Source: Penaeus vannamei (lineage: Eukaryota > Arthropoda > Malacostraca > Decapoda > Penaeidae). Taken from it: a stretch of 12,500 bases of DNA. The stretch spans positions 553,268 to 565,767 of the forward strand of contig NC_091577.1 in the NCBI RefSeq assembly GCF_042767895.1. Reading direction: 5' to 3'. The notes beneath the pieces were generated by a model. That model searched no databases. It was not told where the DNA came from and worked only from the letters and a program-made list of their open reading frames with translations. A program made the translations under genes and the position numbers. This document shows, one piece after another, positions 6,899 to 12,500 of the stretch (its first letter is position 1; each line of letters begins with the position of its first letter).

Positions 6899-7016
6899 AA
6901 GGGGGGGGGGTGAGGGGAGGGGACGGGCGGTCAGTAGATTTAAGGGGGGTGAAGGGGGGGGGCAGGCGGTCAGTAAGTTTAAAGGGGGGTGCAGGGGGGT
7001 TGGGGAGGGAGGCTGC
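6899..7016 (+). repeat. G-rich tandem duplication (39-bp period) with strong quadruplex potential
   Basis: GGCGGTCAGTA recurs at 6926 and 6965 (39-bp period), each followed by TTTAA and runs of six or more G. The whole stretch is dominated by G runs of four to ten with short loops on the plus strand, matching the G-quadruplex rule many times over. Confidence 0.85.
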
Positions 7017-7428
7017 TACCTAGCCCAGGAGATCCGGAGATACACAGGGAATGTCGACGCCTCGTTAATCTCTCGACAGGTAGATCGATACGTACCTGTC
7101 GTGGCGTGAAGTCCCGTTAACAGCGACACCTGTACCGCCGTTCCAAGTTTTGAACGGTCAACACGCGGTCCTTTTCGAAGGGCGTGGTGGATGCCTTCTT
7201 GCGGTGCCTTGTGTTGCTTTCGGAAGAGGCGAGGGAGGGGCACGCGGGCGATTTGAATTTTGGCCGCGTGTCGTGGGCGTGGCTTGCGCTGGGCACGGTT
7301 TCGTCGTCTCGCGAAAGCCCGGTTTGGATGCGGTGACGAGGCGGGGTCACTCGGCTGCCGGTGCGTGCGTAAACCGTGGCACGGGCGCGTGTTGGAATGC
7401 TGCATGGGTTTGCTCTCGTGCTCTCCAT
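7017..7428. other. Unique CpG-rich segment with two hairpins, no gene seen
   Basis: Many CpGs (7130-7410) and open frames on both strands, as GC-rich DNA gives by chance. Two inverted repeats are visible: 7074-7101 (separate entry), and CCGTTC 7138-7143 with GAACGG 7152-7157. No domain recognised. An unmethylated CpG-rich regulatory segment is possible but unsupported. Confidence 0.45.
7074..7101 (+). other. Perfect 9-bp inverted repeat (hairpin)
   Basis: CGACAGGTA (7074-7082) is the exact reverse complement of TACCTGTCG (7093-7101), with a 10-nt loop containing GATCGAT. A related word, CGACACCTGTAC, lies at 7124-7135. A binding site for a dimeric protein or an RNA hairpin would both fit; neither is shown. 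Confidence 0.6.
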
Positions 7429-7690
<262 letters not shown>

Positions 7691-7871
7691 TGTTATTGTA
7701 TTCCCAAAGGTGTGTGGTGGTGACTTCCTGCACGCGGTTCCCCCAACACCTTTTCATAACACTCGGTTTGCTTTGAGGAAGAAGCGGAGATGGTCAGGTG
7801 TGTGTTTCGTTGTTTCTTTGTTTATTTGTTGGTGGAGTTTGATTAGATTTTTTTTAATTACTGGTTATGGA
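7691..7871. other. Short unique spacer
   Basis: About 180 bp of ordinary sequence (includes GTGTGTGGTGGTGACTTCC) between a pyrimidine tract and a purine tract. Nothing recognised. Confidence 0.4.
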
Positions 7872-8150
7872 TGGGGAATGAGGAATAAAAAAGGGGGAAG
7901 AGGAAGAAGAGGAGGAATAATTGGTGGAAAAAAGGAGGAGGAGGAATAATGGGTGAAAAAATAAGGAAGAGGAGGTAGAGGAGGATGAGAAAGGACGGGG
8001 GAAAGGGTGTGGAGGGGAGAAAGAGGACGGCGAAGAGGAGGAAGGCGAACGAGGAGGACGAGAAGAAAAAGTAAAAAAATAAAGGTGAAAGAGAAAGAGA
8101 ATGATTGGGCTTGGGGTGATGGGGGATGGGGGAGGGGGGGGAAGGGCGCC
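7872..8150 (+). repeat. Polypurine (GGA/GAA-rich) tract ending in quadruplex-prone G runs
   Basis: Nearly all A and G for about 280 bp. GAGGAATAAT occurs near 7910-7921 and again near 7938-7950 as a short duplicated word. The right end (8107-8147) has G runs of four to eight separated by short loops. Long homopurine tracts can form triplex (H-DNA). The 164- and 105-codon minus frames over it are Phe/Pro/Leu-rich artefacts. Confidence 0.85.
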
Positions 8151-8236
8151 AGAGACGATAATTCATGCGCCACCACGAGCAACGTCGCACTTTTTTGGAC
8201 AATTTGATCCGAAGTCCCTCGTTTAGGTCTCGTCGT

Positions 8237-8240
<4 letters not shown>

Positions 8241-8290
<50 letters not shown>

Positions 8291-8328
8291 TGTGTGTGTG
8301 TGTATGTGTTTGTGCGTGTGCGTGTGTG
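8241..8328 (+). repeat. (TG)n microsatellite
   Basis: Pure TG from 8241 to 8289, then TG with CTG, TATG, TTTG and TGCG interruptions to 8328, followed by a run of about ten G (8330-8339). It is inverted relative to the (ACACGC)n tract at 8432-8487. Confidence 0.97.
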
Positions 8329-8431
8329 AGGGGGGGGGGAGCGGGAGGGCAAGCTACTTCGTGTCCTTTTGGGGGCGCCGCCGAACCTGGCTCGGGAACA
8401 GGTCGCTCAGGCTTCATTATCTATCCAGGTT

Positions 8432-8481
8432 CCACACACACGCACGCACGTACACACGCACACGCACACGCACACGCACAC

Positions 8482-8487
<6 letters not shown>
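8432..8487 (+). repeat. (ACACGC)n microsatellite
   Basis: CACACACACGCACGCACGTA is followed by regular CACACG hexamers to 8487, where it switches directly to (AG)n. This is the same order and motif family as 2285-2506. Confidence 0.95.

Positions 8488-8551
<64 letters not shown>
8486..8551 (+). repeat. (AG)n microsatellite, about 32 repeats
   Basis: Uninterrupted AG dinucleotides to 8551, then AAGTACTG. Confidence 0.97.
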
Positions 8552-8553
<2 letters not shown>

Positions 8554-8604
8554 TACTGATTGACTTGTCCGACTCTATGGTGTTTGTCGCAGCGAAAGTG
8601 AACA

Positions 8605-8717
8605 GGAGAATGAGGCAAGGGAGGGAATGGGTAGGGTTAGGGAAGAGGGAGTTGGAGGTAGAAAGGGAGGTGGGCGGGAGGGAGAGTGTTGGGAGTGGGG
8701 GGTAGGGGGGTCGGAGT
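8605..8717 (+). other. G-rich segment with canonical quadruplex motif
   Basis: Many short G runs. GGG at 8629-8631, 8634-8636, 8640-8642 and 8647-8649, with loops of 2, 3 and 4 nt, is a textbook intramolecular G-quadruplex pattern. It includes TAGGGTTAGGG, a short telomere-like word, but it is far too short to be an interstitial telomere array. Confidence 0.75.
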
Positions 8718-8813
8718 GTTGGTGGACAGGGCCAGGATCCAGTTTATCGTCTCAAGTAAAAGTGACATGGACAGGCCCGCCACCACAGCTACCACAAGGT
8801 CTTGGGGGTCATT
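8718..8813 (-). other. Coding-like hydrophobic patch, possible exon fragment or relic
   Basis: Reading on the minus strand from 8813 gives 32 codons, NDPQDLVVAVVAGLSMSLLL then ETINWILALSTN, with balanced codon use. This contrasts with the low-complexity DNA on both sides. Residues from about 6 to 28 could form a membrane helix. On its 5' side is a pyrimidine tract and CTAAT (a branch-like word near 8812-8816) followed by CCCCCAAG, which could be a weak 3' splice site with the exon starting inside the Asp codon. No 5' donor (GTRAGT) is visible at its 3' end, so a complete exon is not supported. The AGLSM core reminds me faintly of multi-pass proteins of the TMEM135/Tim17 kind. That is from memory and unreliable. 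The plus strand is open here too. Confidence 0.25.
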
Positions 8814-8950
8814 AGAGAGGGAGAGAAGGAGAGGAGGAGGAGGGAGAGAAGGAGAGGAGGAGGAGGGAGAGAAGGAGAGGAGGAGGGAGAGAGCGAGAAA
8901 GAGAGAGAGCGAGCGAGAAAGAGACAGAGACAGAGAGCAAGAGAGAGCAA
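8814..8950 (+). repeat. 23-bp purine minisatellite and degenerate AG tract
   Basis: GAGAGAAGGAGAGGAGGAGG-type units start at 8821, 8844 and 8867 (23-bp period), with a shortened step to about 8887. AG-rich DNA with AGCGAG and GACAGA interruptions follows to about 8950. Almost wholly purine. Confidence 0.9.
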
Positions 8951-9205
8951 GCGCCTTTGCCTTACCTAAACCCATTAAGCTTGCCCAAACTCCCCCTTGC
9001 CCTTCCCTTAGGTCGCCCGAACCCCGCCTTGCCCAACCCAGCAAGTCACGGCGCCCTTCCAGATGCCAGTCCGAGCGAATCGGGGAGCTCAGCGGAAGGC
9101 CTAACGAGCGCCTGTTGGGCTGTTGATCAGTTGTTTTATTCGTTAGTCACTTGTTTGTTTGTTGGTTTGTTCGGTGGTCTTTTGTGATTGTTTCATTATA
9201 GGTTT
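8951..9205. other. Unique spacer, C-rich then T-rich
   Basis: 8957-9055 has loosely repeated CTTGCCC and CCTTGCCC words (a degenerate pyrimidine repeat at most). 9060-9125 is ordinary CpG-containing sequence. 9130-9180 has GTTTGTTTG-type T-rich words. No gene seen. Confidence 0.4.
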
Positions 9206-9262
9206 ATATTTTTATTTTTATTTATTTAATTAATTAATTAATTATTATTATTATTTTTTTTT
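9206..9262 (+). repeat. AT-rich simple repeats (TTTTTA, TTAA, TTA, T-run)
   Basis: ATTTTT and ATTTA words, then four to five TTAA tetramers (about 9225-9242), then ATT trinucleotides and a run of ten T ending at about 9262. A series of related AT microsatellites in succession. Confidence 0.85.
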
Positions 9263-9379
9263 TGCGGGGGGAGGTATTTTCGTGCTTGATTTTTATTTTT
9301 TATTTTATGTTGTGGTCGTTGAGGCGGTCGGAAGATATACATAACTTTAACAGTTATGTGAGTAATATGTATGTGCCTG

Positions 9380-9381
<2 letters not shown>

Positions 9382-9425
<44 letters not shown>
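9382..9425 (+). repeat. (AT)22 microsatellite
   Basis: 44 bp of pure AT immediately followed by eight G (9426-9433). Self-complementary, so it can extrude as a cruciform. Confidence 0.98.
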
Positions 9426-9427
<2 letters not shown>

Positions 9428-9433
9428 GGGGGG

Positions 9434-9749
9434 CATGTGTGTGAGTTTTATAAATGTGTGATTGTTTGTGTTGTTTTTTTCCCCTCCGCCGTGACTTTGG
9501 CCGCCCGACGCACTGCCTTTTCTCATTCCTATTTTCATTTGCTTTCTCTCCCTTAAGCAAAGCTGCTTTATTGCTCCTTTTTTGCCCCTCGTTTTAACGA
9601 AGCAAGTCGCGTGGTTTGAAAGCCGCCCCGAGAAATAGGGTCACGATTCCAATCTCCGGGCGGCCATCTTGGTTAGCATTACAGCCGGCGTACGGCTTGA
9701 CAAACACACGACCGCAGGAACATGGGATGGGAAATCGAAGGGCAGGGAA
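9434..9749. other. Unique sequence, no gene seen
   Basis: About 300 bp of mixed sequence: T/C-rich at 9470-9560 and more GC- and CpG-containing at 9600-9720. Only short open frames are present, and the minus-strand ones gain their length from the 34-bp array to the right. Confidence 0.4.
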
Positions 9750-10086
9750 GAGGGAGAGAGAGGAGGGGGGAAAGGGAGAGGAGGAAGAGGAAAATGGGAG
9801 ATGGAGGTAGAGAGGAAGAAGAGGAAAATGGGAGATGGAGGAAGAGAGGAAGACGAGGAAAATGGGGGATGGAGGAAGAGAGGAAGAAGAGGAAAATGGG
9901 AGATGGAAGTAGAGAGGAAGAAGAGGAAAATGGGAGATGGGGGTAGAGAGGAAGAAGAGGAAAATGGGAGATGGAGGTAGAGAGGAAGAAGAGGAAAATG
10001 GGAGATGGAGGAAGAAGAGTAAAATGGGAGATGGAGGTAGAGAGGAAGAAGGAAAGAGAAGGAGAAAGGGAGGGAGAGAGAGAATG
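9750..10086 (+). repeat. 34-bp polypurine minisatellite, about 8 copies
   Basis: The landmark GAAAATGGG recurs at 9790, 9824, 9858, 9892, 9926, 9960 and 9994 (exact 34-bp period), then at 10020 as GTAAAATGG after a 26-bp unit that lacks the GTAGAGAG-type segment. Units vary between GGAGGTAGAG and GGAGGAAGAG. Both flanks (9750-9789, 10054-10086) are irregular purine DNA. Because 34 is not a multiple of three and the minus strand of the unit has no stop, minus-strand frames stay open with a 34-residue period (9594-10289, 9641-10174, 9679-10275). They are Ser/Pro/Phe-rich repeat artefacts. Confidence 0.96.
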
Positions 10087-10130
10087 CACAAGAATAAGTC
10101 CCTGTTTCTCTTTGTATCTGCCCACTGACA

Positions 10131-10215
10131 TATACGAGCAGACATAGATAACACGTATATGCAGACAAACACACAGACAGTCACACAGACATGCTGTGTG
10201 CGTACGTACATACAT
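10131..10215 (+). repeat. Degenerate ACAG/ACAC and GTACATACAT tract
   Basis: Words of the GCAGACA, ACACACAGACAGTCACACAG and GTACGTACATACATG type over 85 bp suggest a decayed tetranucleotide repeat. Confidence 0.6.
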
Positions 10216-10447
10216 GCTCGTACATTCATCTCGTGCCAGCCGTACTTCCCGGTGAAATATTCCCGCGAGGCCCACGGGAAGGAGACCATAACAGGCTCTC
10301 GGCTCGTGGTCCTAAAACGAGAGAGCTCGTTAGGAAGGCGACACGACGCTCTCCGTGCTCGCTCGTGAAAACGGAGATGCTGTTGCAGCCTCTCTCTCTC
10401 TTGTCAACACGGCCATTGTGCGGGGGGGCATGCGCGCACTACGTGTG

Positions 10448-10453
<6 letters not shown>
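10216..10453. other. Unique spacer, no gene seen
   Basis: About 240 bp of CpG-containing sequence with a weak CTCTCG/CGAGAG inverted pair around 10297-10324. Nothing recognised. Confidence 0.4.

Positions 10454-10497
<44 letters not shown>
10454..10497 (+). repeat. T44 homopolymer
   Basis: 44 consecutive T, preceded by GTGTTTGTA and followed by AAGGG. It could be an expanded mononucleotide tract or the poly-A tail of a minus-strand retrocopy. No body or convincing target-site duplication is visible to decide. Confidence 0.95.
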
Positions 10498-10500
<3 letters not shown>

Positions 10501-10810
10501 GGAGAGTTGGTTGTTGCCTGGGCCGGACGTTTTTTTTTTCTTTCTTTCTTCCTTTTTTTTGTAATTTGTCGGTTGGCTAATTGTTTGGTTAGAAATTGAG
10601 GTCAAGCTGTGTGAAAATCGTTCTCTTTTGTTAGGGAATGTGGTAGACTTCGGGAAATTGGATTTTGACGCGTTGTCGGCGGAGGGCCGAGTTCTAACTG
10701 CCTGTAGTCTGATGTTTTTTTTTATCATAAACTGTTTTATTTGTATTTTTTTTTAAATTTTAGTTTCTTTTTGTGATAAAGACGGATTATCCTGTTGGAA
10801 TGCGGTAGAA
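10498..10810. other. Unique T-rich sequence, no gene seen
   Basis: About 310 bp, T-rich with several T/C runs (10530-10560, 10713-10721, 10746-10755). No credible coding frame: the 132-codon minus-strand one owes its Lys-rich run to the T44. Confidence 0.45.
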
Positions 10811-11090
10811 TAGTGGGAGGGGAGAGGATGGGGGAAGAAAGGAGGGGGAAACAAGGGGAAATAAGATCAAAAGGGGGAAGGGAGCGAAAGAAGAATAGGT
10901 GGAGGAAGAGAAAAAATAAGATAAATTAGATGACGAAAAGAGAGAGAAGTGAAATCAAGGATGGAAAACAGGGATTATGAAGAAAATGTCAATAGAAGAA
11001 TCAGAGTGAAGGTAATGTAAACACACGAATAAAAGTAGAAGAATGATAAGAAAAGATTAAAAGATGATAAGAAGGAAGGTAAGAGGAACT
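10811..11090 (+). repeat. Irregular purine-rich tract
   Basis: GGGAGGGGAGAGG-type and AAGAAAAGA-type words dominate for about 280 bp with no fixed period. The first 50 bases have G runs that could form a quadruplex; the rest is A-rich. Confidence 0.7.
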
Positions 11091-11185
11091 GAGGCCCATT
11101 AATTATCTCTAAATCCCATTATTAGATAATGTCATATTGTCTATTTTCTATTTATAATCGACCTTCTTCTTTTTGACGTTCAGTT

Positions 11186-11272
11186 AGTGTGGGTGTGCAT
11201 GTGTGCTTGTATGTGTGAATGTGTACTTTTGCGTGTATGTGTATCTGTGTGTGCGCGTCTGTGTATGTAAAT
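11186..11272 (+). repeat. Degenerate (TG)n tract
   Basis: GTGTGCATGTGTGCTTGTAT, GTGTATGTGTATCTGTGTGTG and similar: a TG repeat broken by many substitutions, so probably older than the pure tracts in this window. Confidence 0.8.
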
Positions 11273-11381
11273 GTTGCGATAAAGTAGTAACTGTTGTGTT
11301 AAACGTTATCATCATTTGTAATAATTTTAAGTGTTTATTGGCTCGTTTTATGGGAACAAGGCTCGGGTTTGGATATTCAAA

Positions 11382-11556
11382 TACATTAAAGTGAGTTTCT
11401 TTTCCTTATCACATTTTGCGCAATATATTTTTCTTCCTTTTCTTGCGGCTGTGTTTTGGTCCACGTTTAATACATTAAAATGAGTTTCTTTTCCTTATCA
11501 CATATTGCACAATATATTTTTCTTCCTTTTCTTACGGCTGTGTTTTGATCCACGTA
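11382..11556 (+). repeat. 89-bp tandem duplication (two copies)
   Basis: TACATTAAARTGAGTTTCTT starts at 11382 and again at 11471, and the two copies run in parallel through CTTCCTTTTCTTRCGGCTG to CCACGT. I see five differences over about 85 bases, four of them G in the left copy and A in the right, the fifth T to A. Flanking sequence is not repeated. Confidence 0.95.
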
Positions 11557-11700
11557 TCCTAGTGAAACGGATAAGCTAAATTCAGCAGGAAAGTCAGATT
11601 AAACTCTGTTGCAAAAAGGGAAAGTGAAAGATTTAAAAACAACAACAAAAAAACACTTGTTTATGCGTGAGATGTGGACTAGCCCGACCCTACTGGGCTA
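11557..11700. other. Short unique spacer
   Basis: About 145 bp, A-rich in the middle (AAAAACAACAACAAAAAAAC near 11635-11654). Nothing recognised. Confidence 0.4.
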
Positions 11701-12035
11701 TCGCTGATCTTTCTCTATCTCCCTCTCTCCACTCCTCTCTTCTATTTTCTTTTCTTCTCTTCACTTCACTTCTCTTCTCTTCACTTCTCATCATTTTTCA
11801 TCTCTTCTATTGTGTTATGTTCTATTCAGTTCCATTTCTCTCTCTCTTTTTCTCCTTCTCTTCTCTTCTCTTTTTGTCTTGTTCTCGTCTTTTCGCTACC
11901 CTCTTCTTTTCATTTTTTTTTCTCTTCTCGTTCTCGTCTTCTCTTCTCTTTTCCATTTTCTTCTTTATTCTATATATCTGTCTTTTCTTTTTCATTTTTC
12001 ATTCGTCTTTTCCTTCTGTTCTTTTTTTAAATTTT
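11701..12035 (+). repeat. Polypyrimidine TTCTC-rich tract
   Basis: Imperfect TTCTC pentamers (for example CTTCTCTTCACTTC near 11755-11787 and TTCTCTTCTCTT near 11860-11872) with frequent substitutions for about 330 bp. Three plus frames are open (11667-12041, 11810-12037, 11812-12030), giving Phe/Ser/Leu-rich strings, so none is credible as a gene. Confidence 0.85.
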
Positions 12036-12319
12036 GACTAGCTTATCATTTTTTATTTCTTTTGGAAATCATTGATTTATTTTTTCTTTCTTGTTTCCTC
12101 GCCTGCATATGTTATCCCCCTCATTTCTCAACCATGTCCGTTCTTTGTTCTCTCTCTTCCCTTCTTCTTCTTCTCCCTCTTCTCTTGTCCACGTCTTCTC
12201 GCCCTTGTTTGGCTGCTGTCGGCGGGGTATTTGCTAATCCTCGGAGGTAAAGACTTGTTTCCTTCGTGTTCGTCTGTCTGTCCTGTTTGAGTGTGCTTTG
12301 GTGGTTGTGGTTTTGTTAG
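12036..12319. other. Unique T/C-rich sequence, no gene seen
   Basis: Ordinary T-rich sequence with another pyrimidine patch at about 12140-12200 (TTCTTC words). Short plus-strand frames (12062-12250, 12072-12290) are hydrophobic only because of the T/C composition. Confidence 0.4.
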
Positions 12320-12500
12320 GGTTTCCCAGTCGTATATTTTCTTTTATGTAGACTTGTTTATATTACTTTTTGTTGCTGTTGTTGTTAAGTCATGATTTCC
12401 CTGTTATTTTTTTATATATGGACTTGTTTATTTATATTTTTTTGTTTATATTTAGTATCATTTCACAGTTATTTTCTTATATATGGACCTATTTATTTAT
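12320..12500 (+). repeat. Degenerate 65-74-bp tandem repeat, three copies, open at right edge
   Basis: TTTCCC (12322), TTTCCC (12396) and TTTCAC (12461) are each followed by GT/AGTTATTTT-like sequence, ATRTRGAC and TTGTTTA-like words: GACTTGTTTA at 12351 and 12421, GACCTATTTA at 12486. The copies are diverged by indels and a GTTGTTGTT insertion, and the array probably continues beyond the window. Confidence 0.8.

Noticed and set aside
9594..10289. 231-, 198- and 177-codon minus-strand frames
   Set aside because: 34-bp purine repeat read on the minus strand. The same 34-residue period appears in each frame.
10454..10745. Minus-strand SINE with poly-A tail
   Set aside because: No Pol III A/B box found on the minus strand of 10498-10739, and the possible TTTGTA target duplication is too short and AT-rich.

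Overview
This window looks like non-coding nuclear DNA from a eukaryote, most likely an arthropod and plausibly a decapod crustacean such as a penaeid shrimp. The direct evidence is that a large share of the 12.5 kb is simple-sequence or tandem-repeat DNA: long (AG)n, (AC)n/(TG)n, (CT)n and (AT)n tracts, four distinct minisatellites, and long polypurine or polypyrimidine blocks. These are separated by AT-rich or CpG-rich unique stretches with no gene-sized, codon-structured reading frame. Extreme microsatellite density with AG, AC and AT motifs is known for penaeid genomes. The species assignment is inference and no marker gene is present. I see no bacterial features: no operons, ribosome binding sites, CRISPR, IS elements, rRNA or tRNA.

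Layout. 1-617 is the end of a ~76-bp minisatellite with a poly-T in each unit. 618-1110 is unique. 1111-1567 is an exact 72-bp minisatellite. 1568-2284 is GC/CpG-rich unique DNA with a small hairpin and a G-rich/C-rich pair of blocks at 1873-1976. 2285-2506 is a compound (ACAG)-(ACACGC)-(AC)-(AG) microsatellite. 2507-3469 is unique, with two good 3'-splice-site-like motifs. 3470-3567 is (GA)n-(GGA)n. 3655-4917 is a 51-copy, 25-bp minisatellite with a readable nested duplication history. 4918-6050 is AT-rich unique DNA with a TATA/Inr-like motif and an 11-bp perfect hairpin. 6056-6395 is a degenerate 12-15-bp repeat with a 44-45-bp higher-order period. 6899-7016 is G-rich with quadruplex potential. 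7017-7428 is CpG-rich unique DNA. 7429-7690 is (CT)n grading into hexamer variants. 7872-8150 is polypurine. 8241-8551 holds (TG)n, then (ACACGC)n-(AG)n. 8605-8950 is G-rich and purine-repeat DNA around a short coding-like minus-strand patch. 9206-9425 holds AT-rich simple repeats. 9750-10086 is a 34-bp polypurine minisatellite. 10454-10497 is T44. 10811-11090 is purine-rich. 11382-11556 is an 89-bp tandem duplication. 11701-12035 is pyrimidine-rich. 12320-12500 is a degenerate 65-74-bp tandem repeat running off the window.

Coding. Every long open frame I examined comes from a repeat whose unit lacks stop codons (72-bp, 25-bp and 34-bp arrays, and the dinucleotide tracts). I annotate none as a CDS. 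The only stretch that reads like real protein-coding DNA is a 32-codon hydrophobic patch on the minus strand at 8718-8813. It could be an exon fragment or a relic.

I found no previously undescribed functional system. The most informative content is structural: the 25-bp array records its own expansion as nested tandem duplications. Candidates for function are a recursive-splice-site-like motif at 2665-2697, a TATA-Inr pair at 4993-5030, and several quadruplex, triplex or hairpin sequences.
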